64,000 nt of DNA from Cedecea selenatireducens (GCF_042138895.1 NZ_JBHIKW010000002.1:310001-374000), one strand, 5' to 3'; counted from the stretch's first letter, positions 51,958 through 61,760 are shown. Notes: a model not told the origin generated them from the sequence alone. Translations and numbers: made by a program.

Positions 51958-52287
51958 TCAGAATGGCATTTTGAAGCCCGGCGGCAGCTGCATGCCGTTG
52001 GAAACCCCGGCCATTTTTTCTTTCTGCGCTTCACCGATACGGCGAGCGGCATCGTTGAAGGCTGCGGCAACCAGGTCTTCAACCATTTCTTTGTCATCTT
52101 CCATCAGGCTTGGATCGATTTCGACGCGGCGGCAGTTATGCGCCCCGTTGATGGTCACTTTCACCAGGCCCGCGCCGGACTCGCCGGTGACTTCCATGTT
52201 GGCGATTTCTTCCTGAGCCTGGGCCATTTTTTCCTGCATCTGCTGGGCCTGCTTCATCAGGTTACCCAGACCGCCTTTTCCAAACAT
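51958..52287 (-). CDS. ybaB: Nucleoid-associated protein YbaB/EbfC
   Basis: A 109-residue YbaB/EbfC DNA-binding protein, dimeric with a tweezer fold. It has the Met/Gln-rich helix GNLMKQAQQMQEKMAQAQEE and the conserved VTINGAHNCRRVEIDPSLM core. It follows dnaX by 86 bases on the same strand, as in E. coli. Downstream recR is no longer adjacent. Confidence 0.96.
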   Translation of the reverse strand: MFGKGGLGNLMKQAQQMQEKMAQAQEEIANMEVTGESGAGLVKVTINGAHNCRRVEIDPSLMEDDKEMVEDLVAAAFNDAARRIGEAQKEKMAGVSNGMQLPPGFKMPF

Positions 52288-52373
52288 AATCTTCTCTCTT
52301 TCATCGGGCCAGCCTCGCGGAATGCGAGAGTGGCTATCGGGGTTTCACACTATGCCGCGCAAAACGAGGCATA

Positions 52374-54302
52374 TCAAACAGGGCGAATACTATCTTCATC
52401 CAGCTCTGCGTCAAAGAACCTTTGCAGAGTCTGAATATTGCTGTCGCTGTTCATCGATTCGCGCGCCTGCGCCAGCTTCTCTTCGTAGATGGCCTGACGC
52501 CACTCAAGCGGCGTGCGGCGAGCCAGATTCTCATCTTCAATAATAGTCAGTTCTATCGCCTCGCCATGGAACGTGCTCATGGCATCTGAGAGCGTTTTTT
52601 GCGCCGAGGGCGAATTCAGGTGGCGCTGGCCCGGACGCAAATGCAGGCAAACCCGGTTGCCTTCCGCCTCTTTCCAGGCATTGAGCGCCAGCTGTTGCAC
52701 CAGTTTTGGCAGCATCAGCTGATTGATTTCCGCCGCCCACTCGTCGCGCTCGATAGCCTCTTCGGCCAGCTTCTGCGCTAGTTCCGGCGTTTTTTCATGC
52801 TCGAGCGCTTTTTTCAGCGCCTTTGGCGTCGCAACCGGCTCGGGCGCCGCTTCAATCGGATTTTGTGATTTCCAGCGATAGGCTTCTGGCTTCGCCGGTT
52901 TTTCCGGCACCGATGGCGCAGGCCGTGCCTGAACGCGTTCGGTCACCGAGGCCAAACGTTCCAGCGCGGTGCTTTTTGCCGGCCGCGCTAGTCGTTGCGC
53001 TGCCGGCTCATTCTTTTTTGCTTTGTCAGTCTCCTGATGGCGCATCAGCTGGCTGCGCGCCTGAAGGATCTGGCTGGTAGCATCCGGCAGCGGAGGGGCT
53101 TCCCTGTCCGGCGGCGGAGCCGCCTGCTGCTGCCTTGCTGCTGGCTGATGCGACGCCGGGTTAATCACCGGAATGCTTGCCGCCTGGCGTGGTACTTCCG
53201 GCTCGGGCAGCGGTTTGCGCGGATGGAAGGCCAGCGCACGCAGCAGCGTCATTTCTACGCCCATGCGGCGATCCGGCGCCCACGGCAGCTCTTTGCGGCC
53301 AATCAGCAATGTCTGGTAGTAAAGCTGTATGTCGGCGGGTGGGACAACGCGCGCAAGTTCACGCATACGCTGTTCGATAGCCGCCATATCGCTGCCAAGT
53401 GCGGAAGGAGAAAGCTGGACCATCGCCACGCGGTGCAGCAGCGCGGACATTTCCACCAGCAATGCTTCCCACTCAACGCCACGTGCCGCCGCGTCGTTCA
53501 GCAACGCCATTACGCGCTGCCCGTCGGCATGCACCACCGCTTCAATCAGCGACAGCGCCTGGTCATCATCAAGGGTGCCAAGCATGGTGCTGACGGCCGA
53601 CGTCGTGACCTGGCCGTCGCCGCTGGCAATCGCCTGGTCGGTCAGGCTCAGCGCATCACGCAGGCTGCCGTCTGCCGCCCGGGCTAACAGCTGCAGCGCG
53701 CGGGGCTCGCTAACAACCTTCTCCTCACCAAGAATGTGTTCCAGCTGATGGCGGATTTGTTCGACGTCCAGCGCTTTCAGGTGGAACTGCAGGCAACGGG
53801 AAAGAATCGTCACCGGCAGCTTTTGCGGATCGGTGGTGGCCAGCAGGAATTTTACGTGCGGAGGCGGCTCTTCCAGCGTCTTAAGCAGCGCGTTGAAGCT
53901 GTGGCGCGAGAGCATGTGCACTTCATCGATAAGGTAGACCTTAAAGCGGCCACGCGCGGGGGCGTACTGAACGTTGTCCAGCAGGTCGCGGGTGTCTTCC
54001 ACTTTGGTACGCGAGGCAGCGTCTATCTCAATCAGGTCGACAAAGCGGCCTTGTTCTATTTCGCGGCAGTTATCGCAGACGCCACAAGGGGTCGCGGTAA
54101 TGCCGGTTTCGCAATTCAGCCCTTTCGCCAGCAGACGGGCGATTGAGGTTTTCCCCACCCCTCGGGTGCCGGAAAAAAGGTACGCATGGTGGATGCGGCC
54201 CAGCGACAAACCATTAGCCAGCGCGGTCAGTACGTGTTGCTGGCCGACAACATCAGCAAAAGTTTGTGGGCGCCATTTGCGGGCTAAGACCTGGTAGCTC
54301 AT
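52374..54302 (-). CDS. dnaX: DNA polymerase III subunits tau and gamma
   Basis: A 642-residue clamp-loader ATPase (tau). Walker A is GTRGVGKTS (~residue 45), a zinc module lies near residue 64 (CETGITATPCGVCDNC), Walker B is LIDEVHML, and the SRC motif is ILSRCLQF. A Pro/Ala/Gln-rich linker (about 370-440) precedes the tau-specific C-terminal domains that bind DnaB and the polymerase. A slippery A AAA AAG at codons 429-430 yields the shorter gamma subunit. Confidence 0.97.
   Translation of the reverse strand: MSYQVLARKWRPQTFADVVGQQHVLTALANGLSLGRIHHAYLFSGTRGVGKTSIARLLAKGLNCETGITATPCGVCDNCREIEQGRFVDLIEIDAASRTKVEDTRDLLDNVQYAPARGRFKVYLIDEVHMLSRHSFNALLKTLEEPPPHVKFLLATTDPQKLPVTILSRCLQFHLKALDVEQIRHQLEHILGEEKVVSEPRALQLLARAADGSLRDALSLTDQAIASGDGQVTTSAVSTMLGTLDDDQALSLIEAVVHADGQRVMALLNDAAARGVEWEALLVEMSALLHRVAMVQLSPSALGSDMAAIEQRMRELARVVPPADIQLYYQTLLIGRKELPWAPDRRMGVEMTLLRALAFHPRKPLPEPEVPRQAASIPVINPASHQPAARQQQAAPPPDREAPPLPDATSQILQARSQLMRHQETDKAKKNEPAAQRLARPAKSTALERLASVTERVQARPAPSVPEKPAKPEAYRWKSQNPIEAAPEPVATPKALKKALEHEKTPELAQKLAEEAIERDEWAAEINQLMLPKLVQQLALNAWKEAEGNRVCLHLRPGQRHLNSPSAQKTLSDAMSTFHGEAIELTIIEDENLARRTPLEWRQAIYEEKLAQARESMNSDSNIQTLQRFFDAELDEDSIRPV
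53008..53019 (-). promoter_or_regulatory. Programmed -1 frameshift site in dnaX
   Basis: The slippery heptamer A AAA AAG occupies 53019-53013 on the minus strand (codons 429-430). A -1 slip reads GAA then TGA (53010-53008), so gamma is 431 residues, the E. coli length. An AGGAG element lies about 13 bases upstream, and a GC-rich stem GCCGGC...GCCGGC follows: all three parts of the known signal. Confidence 0.92.
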
Positions 54303-54412
54303 CTGGAGTTAGGCTCTGGTTCGCGGGAAAGGTGAATTGAGGGGGTAATGCTAACATATGCCTCGCCCGATGGGCGAGCGAGGCTTGTCACTGTATGGCA
54401 ATACGGTCGAAC

Positions 54413-54964
54413 TTAGTGACCCGGGAAAGGCACCAGGCAGAAGCTTTTCACGCCCATTTTTTCCAGGCGCTGCTCGCCGCCAAGGTCAAACAGGTTAATC
54501 ACGAATGCCGCATCGGTCACTTCGCCACCCAGGCGACGAATCAGTTTTACCGTCGCTTCAATGGTGCCGCCGGTCGCCAGCAAATCGTCCACCACCAGCA
54601 CTTTATCGCCCGGCTTGATGGCATCTACGTGGATTTCAAGGCTGTCGGTGCCGTATTCCAGCTCATAGCTTTCGGCGATGGTTTCACGCGGCAGCTTACG
54701 AGGTTTGCGCACAGGAATGAACCCAACGCCCATCTCCAGCGCAACCGGGGCGCCAAACAGGAAGCCACGCGCTTCGGTGCCCACCACTTTGGTGATCCCT
54801 GCGTCTTTAAAACGAGAAACTAAAAGGGCAATGCTGGTGGCATATGCTTTCGGATCTTCCAGCAAGCTGGTGACGTCACGGAACAGAATTCCTGGTTTTG
54901 GGTAATCAGGAACGCTTTTAATGCTGTTTTTGAGATATTCAAGCTGCTGCGCAGTCGCGGTCAT
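54413..54964 (-). CDS. apt: Adenine phosphoribosyltransferase
   Basis: A 183-residue type I PRTase that converts adenine and PRPP to AMP. The PRPP-binding motif is VLVVDDLLATGGT (~residue 122), and GTEARGFLFG lies at ~60. Length equals that of E. coli Apt. It is upstream of dnaX on the same strand; 110 bases separate them. Confidence 0.97.
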   Translation of the reverse strand: MTATAQQLEYLKNSIKSVPDYPKPGILFRDVTSLLEDPKAYATSIALLVSRFKDAGITKVVGTEARGFLFGAPVALEMGVGFIPVRKPRKLPRETIAESYELEYGTDSLEIHVDAIKPGDKVLVVDDLLATGGTIEATVKLIRRLGGEVTDAAFVINLFDLGGEQRLEKMGVKSFCLVPFPGH

Positions 54965-55115
54965 CGGTTTATGCCTGCAAAAAACATGATACTAAACAGA
55001 GTACATGTGGGTTCGAATGTGAACCACTGGTTAACGGTTAACCAGCTGTACCCGTGCTCGAAAACGCTCGAATTTACTGGCTGGGCGCGACAATTGCAAC
55101 AGCTTCTGCTGCGCT

Positions 55116-55493
55116 TTATCGCTTTTGTTGTGCTTCATCAACCACCGGAATGCGCCACATAAAAGCAAGCAGCGCACAAAGAATCACCAGCAGCAAAATT
55201 CTAACCCACACTATCTTCACCAGCCACAGCGAAATCGCGAAAGTGGCGAGAATAAACAGAATCGCCTTTGGCTTCGCCCCTCGGGGCATCGCCCGATGCT
55301 GCTGCCAGTAGCGCAAATAGCTGCCAAACCACGAACGGTAGAGCAGCCAGTGGTGAAAGCGCGGCGACGAGCGGGCAAAACACCACGCGGCCAGCAGCAG
55401 AAAAGGCGTGGTCGGCAACAGCGGCAATATCACACCCAGCGTAGCAAGCACTACCGCCAACCAGCCGATGATGATTAGAATAAGACGCTTCAT
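55116..55493 (-). CDS. ybaN: Inner-membrane protein YbaN (DUF454)
   Basis: A 125-residue DUF454 protein with two or more hydrophobic segments (about 3-30 and 82-112) and the conserved LPLLPTTPFLLLAAWCFARSS block. Function is not established. The ATG at 55493 gives the E. coli length; an in-frame extension upstream would run into priC and is rejected. It is divergent from priC with a 35-base gap. Confidence 0.93.
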   Translation of the reverse strand: MKRLILIIIGWLAVVLATLGVILPLLPTTPFLLLAAWCFARSSPRFHHWLLYRSWFGSYLRYWQQHRAMPRGAKPKAILFILATFAISLWLVKIVWVRILLLVILCALLAFMWRIPVVDEAQQKR

Positions 55494-55528
55494 GCCGTAA
55501 CCTCTGACAACCCCTGGAGAGCCATTTT

Positions 55529-56065
55529 GTGAAAACCGCTTCGCTGTTACAAGCCCTTGAAGCTCGGGTCGTCGAGCTGGCAGCCGCCGTTGAGCCGGTC
55601 GCCCTGCTGCGGGCAAGCCAGGCGCGCTTTGACCGTAAGCTCTTCCATACCCACAGCACGCAGCTGAAAGATTATCTTCAGGAAGCCCAGGCCAATCTCG
55701 CCCAGCTTCAGCTTAGCGTCAGCCACGGTAAAACCGATCAGGTGGCGTTTATCGCCGAAAAACTGGTCGCACAGATTGCCGCACTGCAGCGGGAATTAGC
55801 CACCGCGCATTTACGCAAAAGCGAGCCGCAGCACAAGGTGCAGGAAAATCTGTACGAAAAACTGTCCACCCATCAGGATTATGAACGGCGCCTGCTGGCG
55901 ATGGTGAGCGATCGCGAAACCCAGCTTACGGTGCAGGCCACGCTCGCGGGTCAGCAAAAGCTACAGCGTGAACTCGCCGCGCTGGAAGGCCGCCTGCAGC
56001 GCTGCCGCCAGGCGCTGGCCCGCATAGAAAAAGCCATCGAAAGACGTGAACGCGGGCTGAGTTAA
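55529..56065 (+). CDS. priC: Primosomal replication protein PriC
   Basis: A 178-residue helical protein that restarts stalled forks by recruiting DnaB through SSB displacement. The family pattern is seen in KTASLLQALEARV at the start, ARFDRKLF, the HQDYERRLLAMV core and a C-terminal RLQRCRQALARIE helix. PriC diverges quickly among enterobacteria; position between ybaN and ybaM supports the call. Confidence 0.92.
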   Translation: MKTASLLQALEARVVELAAAVEPVALLRASQARFDRKLFHTHSTQLKDYLQEAQANLAQLQLSVSHGKTDQVAFIAEKLVAQIAALQRELATAHLRKSEPQHKVQENLYEKLSTHQDYERRLLAMVSDRETQLTVQATLAGQQKLQRELAALEGRLQRCRQALARIEKAIERRERGLS

Positions 56066-56085
56066 CCCCAAAATAAGGAGCAAGA

Positions 56086-56244
56086 ATGTCGCTGGATAAC
56101 GCCCCGGACGAGGTCAAACTGGCCGTCGATTTAATTATGCTGCTGGAGCAGCACCAGATCCCAACGGACACCGCGCTTGCGGCGCTGGACATCGTTCGTG
56201 AGGATTTTCTACGCAAACAGCGGGAAGAAAAGGCTTCCCGCTGA
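56086..56244 (+). CDS. ybaM: Small protein YbaM
   Basis: A 52-residue protein beginning MSLDNAPDEVKLAVDLIMLL, with a clear AAGGAG ribosome site seven bases upstream. It matches E. coli YbaM (53 residues) in sequence and position, 20 bases after priC. It is helical and charged; function unknown. It converges on mscK, with nine bases between the stop codons. Confidence 0.9.
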   Translation: MSLDNAPDEVKLAVDLIMLLEQHQIPTDTALAALDIVREDFLRKQREEKASR

Positions 56245-56253
56245 TTGTCACGC

Positions 56254-59200
56254 TTAGAGAGACGGCGGCAGCAGACCGCCATTTTTGCCCAAATCGCGCT
56301 TCACTTCCGTTAGCTCATCGCCCTTTTCGTTATGCAGATGCACTTCAAGCTGATTGAAGGCGATATTGATATTGTTTTCGCGGCACAGCCTGTCGATGGC
56401 GCGGTTCAGCTCATCAACGGTGATGCTGCGGTCACGCAGCTCACGGACATACAGCCGCAGTTCGTGGTCGAGCGTACTGGCGCCAAACGTCGTGAAGTAC
56501 ACCGCAGGTTCCGGGTCGTGCATCACGCGCGGATGATCCATCGCCGCTTTGAGCAGGATCTCTTTCACTTTGTCGAGATCTGAGCCGTAAGCCACGCCGA
56601 GCTTGATAACCACGCGAGTGATGGTGTCCGTCAGCGACCAGTTGATCAGGCGTTCGGTGACAAACGCTTTGTTCGGGATGATCACTTCTTTACGGTCAAA
56701 ATCGGTGATCGTCGTCGCACGGATACGGATCTTGCTGACGCTGCCGGAGAACGTCCCGATAGTGACGGTATCGCCGATACGCACCGGGCGTTCGAACAGG
56801 ATGATCAGACCGGAAACGAAGTTACCGAAGATCTCCTGTAAGCCAAAGCCCAGGCCTACCGACAGCGCCGCCGCCAGCCATTGCAGCTTGTCCCACGACA
56901 CGCCGAGCGAGCCGAATACCGTCATCGCGCCAATCACGATAATGGCATAGTTGAGAATAGTGGTAATGGCGTAAGACGCGCCCTGGCGCATTTTCAGGCG
57001 TGACAGCACCAGCACTTCCAGCAGGCCAGGCAGGTTTCGAATCAGCGCCCAGGCTACCATCGCGGCCACCACGGCAAACAGAATGCTGCCCATGGTGACG
57101 TTTTTCATTACCGCCGCGCCGGCTTCGCTGCCGGTGTAGTGCCACAGCACGATGCTATCGAGGTAGGCAAAGACGGTGATTAAATCCGACCAGATGGCGT
57201 AAAACACCACGGCGAACAGGGCGAACATCAGCAGCATGGTCAGGCGCATCGTCTGCTGGTTAATCTGATCCAACGCCAGCGGCGGTTCTTCAACCGGCTC
57301 AGCGCCTTCCGCCCCTTCTTTCACCATATTCTGGCGACGAGCCAGCGCACGGCGATAGGCAATACGGCGTGCCGCAACGCTCAGGCCACGGATCACCGTC
57401 TGGTGAATCAGGTTCCAGATAATCACCAGATAGACCGTGTCTATCCAGCGGTTCGCCAGCCGCAGCGTGGTGTAGAAGTAGCCGGTTGCCGTCAGCACCA
57501 GCAGCGCCACCGGCACGACAGACAGCACGGTAATGGTCAGCAGACGCAGCGGATGCGACTCTTTATCGCGCCAGTTGTCACGGCACATCGGGATAATCAG
57601 GCAGGTTATCAGCAGCAGGTTAAGGAAAATCATAAACTGCCCGAGCACGTCGTCCATCAGGTGCAGCGGCGACAGCTCGCCGACTACGGACCAGAACAGC
57701 AGCGGCAGCAAGGCAAAGCTGATGCGCACAATCTGACGGCGATAATGGCGGGTAAGATGTTCCGGCATGTTAAACCAGATAACGGCCAGGCCACGGCTGC
57801 TCAGAATGCGCCACGCCATGCCGAAGACCAGCCAGAACAACGCCAGCTCTTTGGCAAATGCCCACAGCAGTTCGCTGATATTGAGCTGCATAAACAGCAG
57901 CACTAAACCTACCGAAAGAATCGCCATCGTCAGCGGCAGTACTTTCAGGAAGTTCAGCAGAATTGCCTTCGGCGTGTTGAGCTGAGTGTCGGTGCGCAGC
58001 TGCCCCACTTCAGAAGCAAGCTTAGCCAGCTGCCTGTCGATCCATTTGTAACGCCAGCGCAGCAGGCCGGCCAGCAGCATCAGCGGCAGCGCGGTGAACA
58101 ACGACATGAACAGCCCGTCCAGCACCTTGTGCCAGCTGATGTCCAGCTTCATAGCTTTGATTTGGTCGTGCAGCGCGCCCGGGAAGGATTTGATCCACTC
58201 CCAGTTCATCGGCTTGTTGCTGTTTACCCAGAAGATTTGCTGGGTCAGCATTTTCTGCAGGCTGGTGCTGACGCTCATCAGCTGCTGCTGGTTAATTTGC
58301 AGGTTAATCGCCATCATCAGCTGGTTGCCCAGCTGCTTGTTAAGCTGGTCGAGCAGCTCGCGGCGCATATCCACCACCTGCAGCAGCGCATCGTGAACCT
58401 CGTCGTTAACCTCGTTCTTGTGGCCCTCTTCAATCTTGCCGACGTAGCTGTCGCTCTGGAACATCGCATCACGCTGCTGGTTAATGTCGAACTGCTCAAG
58501 ACGCAGGTCAGCAATGCGGTTGGTGAGGTCTTCAAGGTCATCGGCGGACGGCAGCGTCTGCTGCTGCTGATAAAGGATACGCGACAGCAGGAGGCTGCCC
58601 TTCAGCACCGAGATTTGTTCTTTCAGGTTACGTTCGGACTGAAGCGCACGGTCCAGCCAGTTTTTGACGCGGATATTGCGCTGTACCAGCTCGTTTCCGC
58701 TTTGCGTGGCGTTAATCAGGCGCTGGCTGAGCTGGTGATTGACGTCCAGCTCCTGGCGCACCAGCGGGTTATTCTGGATAGCGCTGGTGTCGGCATCGTC
58801 AGGCGTGACGGCTTCCTGGGCGGTTTTTTCCGTCAGCGTTAAGCGTTTGCTGTTCACCGCCTCCTGCAGCAGCTGAAGCGAATGCTCAAGCTGGCCAATA
58901 TTGGCGTTGGTGTAGTCACGCTGTTTCTGCAGCGCATCCTGCAAGACGGTGTTGCCTTCAAGGCTCTTACGCTGCTGCTCAATCTGCGTGTTGAGCAACG
59001 CCTGCTGCACCAGCAGCAGATTTTGCTGGCTCGGCCGCAAAGTGGCTTCGCCCGGCGTGGTGCCATTCAGGCGGTTGCGCACCTGCAGGAGCTGCTGCGA
59101 AGCGCTGTACATCGCATTCTGCACGCGCTCGGGCTGAGTTTGCAGCGACACCAGTTGGCTATTCAGGGTAGACAGGTCGTTATTCGCCGACTGCAGCTGA

Positions 59201-59628
59201 TCCAGCACGCTGGTCAGGCGGGCTTCCAGCTGGCGCAAAGAGAGCGTACTCAGCGTTTTGCGGGTCGCGTCGTCGTCGGCTGGCGTACTGAGCGAGTTGA
59301 GCGCCTCGGTGGCCTGCTTCAGCTTATCCGGCGCCTGGGCAACCGTGGTTTTAAGCTGAGCCGTCTCCTGCTTCACCCGGTCAAGCTTGTCCAGCATCTC
59401 AAGCGTTTCGGTGAGATCTTTCTGGGTGAGCTTATCGTCGGCGGTCAGCGTTTTTTGCTTGTTCAGCGTGTCCAGCTGCGACTGAACCTCTGCTCTTGCA
59501 GGCAGATCGCCATTATTTTGCGCCGCCTGAGCCAGCGAAAACGGCAACAGAGTGGAGACAAACAGAAACAGGGAAAGAATGAATGCGGAACGGGACGTCC
59601 GCGACAGAGCGTTGTGCTGCGTAGTCAT
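56254..59628 (-). CDS. mscK: Mechanosensitive channel MscK (KefA)
   Basis: A 1124-residue K+-dependent mechanosensitive channel. It has a signal peptide, a long periplasmic coiled-coil region (about 30-480) and about 11 membrane segments. The MscS-like pore and beta domain near the C-terminus includes GLGFGLQEIFGNFVSGLIILFE in two parts, and FDRKEVIIPNKAF. The ATG at 59628 gives the E. coli-like length; upstream extension would be unusual for a secreted N-terminus. It lies downstream of acrR on the same strand. Confidence 0.95.
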   Translation of the reverse strand: MTTQHNALSRTSRSAFILSLFLFVSTLLPFSLAQAAQNNGDLPARAEVQSQLDTLNKQKTLTADDKLTQKDLTETLEMLDKLDRVKQETAQLKTTVAQAPDKLKQATEALNSLSTPADDDATRKTLSTLSLRQLEARLTSVLDQLQSANNDLSTLNSQLVSLQTQPERVQNAMYSASQQLLQVRNRLNGTTPGEATLRPSQQNLLLVQQALLNTQIEQQRKSLEGNTVLQDALQKQRDYTNANIGQLEHSLQLLQEAVNSKRLTLTEKTAQEAVTPDDADTSAIQNNPLVRQELDVNHQLSQRLINATQSGNELVQRNIRVKNWLDRALQSERNLKEQISVLKGSLLLSRILYQQQQTLPSADDLEDLTNRIADLRLEQFDINQQRDAMFQSDSYVGKIEEGHKNEVNDEVHDALLQVVDMRRELLDQLNKQLGNQLMMAINLQINQQQLMSVSTSLQKMLTQQIFWVNSNKPMNWEWIKSFPGALHDQIKAMKLDISWHKVLDGLFMSLFTALPLMLLAGLLRWRYKWIDRQLAKLASEVGQLRTDTQLNTPKAILLNFLKVLPLTMAILSVGLVLLFMQLNISELLWAFAKELALFWLVFGMAWRILSSRGLAVIWFNMPEHLTRHYRRQIVRISFALLPLLFWSVVGELSPLHLMDDVLGQFMIFLNLLLITCLIIPMCRDNWRDKESHPLRLLTITVLSVVPVALLVLTATGYFYTTLRLANRWIDTVYLVIIWNLIHQTVIRGLSVAARRIAYRRALARRQNMVKEGAEGAEPVEEPPLALDQINQQTMRLTMLLMFALFAVVFYAIWSDLITVFAYLDSIVLWHYTGSEAGAAVMKNVTMGSILFAVVAAMVAWALIRNLPGLLEVLVLSRLKMRQGASYAITTILNYAIIVIGAMTVFGSLGVSWDKLQWLAAALSVGLGFGLQEIFGNFVSGLIILFERPVRIGDTVTIGTFSGSVSKIRIRATTITDFDRKEVIIPNKAFVTERLINWSLTDTITRVVIKLGVAYGSDLDKVKEILLKAAMDHPRVMHDPEPAVYFTTFGASTLDHELRLYVRELRDRSITVDELNRAIDRLCRENNINIAFNQLEVHLHNEKGDELTEVKRDLGKNGGLLPPSL

Positions 59629-59778
59629 GGTTGAGTCATTACGGTGCTGCGCATGTAAGTGCCAGCTAAAAGTAAAAGGCCACGGAAGATGCGCAGAATA
59701 GCACGGCTTCAGGGCGTAGAATAGCAATCGCCCTCGGAGGAATCTCAAATGATTTTCAGGGTGAAAGTAAGCCGAAAA

Positions 59779-60417
59779 TTACGCCGGTTTGTTCAGCGTT
59801 GGGCTCAGTTGGAACATCTCCAGAAGCACGGCGATAAAGTCCGGCGCTTTGGCATGAAGATCGAAGGTTTCCGGCGCTACCAGCCAGTTTTCAATCAGGC
59901 CGGTAATGTAGCTGCGCATCAGCGTAACGGCGAGGGAGAGACGCAGGCTCGAAGGCAATTTTCCGGCGTCGATACAGCGCTGTAAGGCGGCCTCAATACG
60001 TTCATTTCCTTCCATATAGAGCGTGCGTCTCGCCTGCTGCAGAACTTCAAGTTCGCCGACAAACTCGCATTTATGGAAAATGATTTCGGTCATCAGGCGG
60101 CGGCGTTCTTCTGTCACCGTTGCCTGTAAAATATAAATGAGTAATTCTCTTATCACAGACAGTGGATCGTCTGGATATTTTGCCCGATACTCAATCTCTA
60201 AGTCACCGATACTGGATTCGGTTAGCTCCCAGATCTCACTAAACAATTCCGACTTATTTTTGAAATGCCAGTAAATCGCACCACGTGTTACCCCGGCAGC
60301 CTGAGCGATATCCGCAAGCGAAGTCGCAGAGACGCCCTGCTGTGAAAACAGGAGAATCGCAACGTCGAGGATGTGCTGGCGGGTTTCAAGCGCCTGAGCT
60401 TTGGTTTTTCGTGCCAT
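59779..60417 (-). CDS. acrR: TetR-family repressor of acrAB, AcrR
   Basis: A 212-residue TetR-type repressor. The helix-turn-helix SLADIAQAAGVTRGAIYWHF is at about residues 28-47, and the C-terminal ligand-binding domain is helical. It binds cationic drugs and then releases the acrR-acrA operator (60446-60469). No truncation or frameshift is seen, so the local repressor appears intact. It is divergent from acrA, as in E. coli. Confidence 0.97.
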   Translation of the reverse strand: MARKTKAQALETRQHILDVAILLFSQQGVSATSLADIAQAAGVTRGAIYWHFKNKSELFSEIWELTESSIGDLEIEYRAKYPDDPLSVIRELLIYILQATVTEERRRLMTEIIFHKCEFVGELEVLQQARRTLYMEGNERIEAALQRCIDAGKLPSSLRLSLAVTLMRSYITGLIENWLVAPETFDLHAKAPDFIAVLLEMFQLSPTLNKPA

Positions 60418-60445
60418 AAGTGGGTGAATTTACTTTAGTCAGATT

Positions 60446-60469
60446 TACATACATTTGTGAACGTATGTA
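60446..60469. promoter_or_regulatory. AcrR operator between acrR and acrA
   Basis: The 24-base inverted repeat starts TACATACAT and ends ACGTATGTA. It differs at one arm position from the E. coli AcrR operator as I recall it (ATGTATGTA in the right arm). It lies 29 bases upstream of the acrR start. Confidence 0.88.
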
Positions 60470-60560
60470 CCATAGCACGACGATAATATAAACGCAGCAA
60501 TGGGTTTGTGGACATTTGATCCATTGAACAACTTTGAAATCGGACACTCGAGGTTTACAT

Positions 60561-61760
60561 ATGAACAAAAACAGAGGGTTTACGCCTCTGGCGGCCGTTC
60601 TGATGCTCTCAGGCAGCTTAGCGCTTACAGGATGTAACGAGAAAGAGACTCAGCAGAGTGCGCCGCACGCCCCGGAAGTGGGTGTAGTGACTCTGAAAAG
60701 CGCGCCATTACAGATAACTACTGAGCTGCCAGGGCGTACCAACGCTTTTCGCATTGCAGAAGTTCGTCCTCAGGTTAGCGGCATTATTCTGAAGCGTAAC
60801 TTCACCGAAGGCAGCGACATTCAGGCCGGTGTCTCGCTGTACCAGATCGATCCTGCAACCTATCAGGCTGCGTACGACAGCGCGAAAGGCGACCTGGCGA
60901 AAGCCCAGTCCAGCGCAAATCTTGCACAGTTGACCGTCAAGCGTTATCAGAAACTGCTGGGTACCAAGTACATCAGCCAGTCTGACTACGACACCGCCGC
61001 AGCAACCGCACAGCAGGCAAACGCTGACGTTGTTGCAGCCAAAGCTGCTGTAGAAACCGCACGTATCAACCTGGCGTACACCAAAGTGACCTCGCCTATC
61101 AGCGGCCGCATCGGTAAATCCGCGGTCACCGAAGGTGCGCTGGTCACCAGCGGGCAAACCACCGCCCTGGCAACCGTTCAGCAGCTCGACCCTATTTATG
61201 TGGACGTCACCCAGTCCAGCGATGACTTCCTGCGCCTGAAGCAGGAGCTGGCCGACGGTAAACTGAAACAGGAAAACGGCAAGGCGAAGGTCAAGCTGAT
61301 GACGAACAACGGTGTAGCCTATCCTCAGGAAGGGACGCTGGAATTCTCTGAAGTGACCGTTGACCAGACCACCGGGTCAATCACCCTGCGCGCTATCTTC
61401 CCTAACCCGGACAAAACCCTGCTGCCAGGGATGTTTGTTCGCGCCAGTCTGGAAGAAGGCGTTAACCCGAACGCTATCCTGGTTCCGCAGCAAGGGGTGA
61501 CTCGTACTCCGCGCGGCGACGCCTCAGCGATGGTTGTCGGCAAGGATGACAAGGTTGAAGTGCGCCAGCTGCAAACCAGCCAGGCGATCGGCGACAAATG
61601 GCTGGTGACCGGTGGCTTAGAAACCGGCGATCGCGTCATTGTTACCGGCCTACAGAAAGTAAAACCGGGTGTTCAGGTAAAAGCGCAGGAAGTTGCGGAA
61701 GACAATAAAGGCCAACAGCAACCCGCCGCAGGCGCGCAGCCAGAACAACCGAAGTCTTAA
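60561..61760 (+). CDS. acrA: Multidrug efflux periplasmic adaptor AcrA
   Basis: A 399-residue membrane-fusion lipoprotein linking AcrB to TolC. The lipobox is LTGC with Cys25. Then come the lipoyl domain halves (RPQVSGIILKRNF and TSPISGRIGKS), an alpha-hairpin (about 100-170) and the beta-barrel and membrane-proximal domains. The tail is Gln/Pro-rich. The ATG at 60561 follows a GAGGT site; an upstream start would add nine residues. acrB follows after 22 bases. Confidence 0.97.
   Translation: MNKNRGFTPLAAVLMLSGSLALTGCNEKETQQSAPHAPEVGVVTLKSAPLQITTELPGRTNAFRIAEVRPQVSGIILKRNFTEGSDIQAGVSLYQIDPATYQAAYDSAKGDLAKAQSSANLAQLTVKRYQKLLGTKYISQSDYDTAAATAQQANADVVAAKAAVETARINLAYTKVTSPISGRIGKSAVTEGALVTSGQTTALATVQQLDPIYVDVTQSSDDFLRLKQELADGKLKQENGKAKVKLMTNNGVAYPQEGTLEFSEVTVDQTTGSITLRAIFPNPDKTLLPGMFVRASLEEGVNPNAILVPQQGVTRTPRGDASAMVVGKDDKVEVRQLQTSQAIGDKWLVTGGLETGDRVIVTGLQKVKPGVQVKAQEVAEDNKGQQQPAAGAQPEQPKS

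Noticed and set aside
55054..55311. 85-codon plus-strand frame upstream of and inside ybaN
   Set aside because: Mostly antisense to ybaN and without recognisable sequence.
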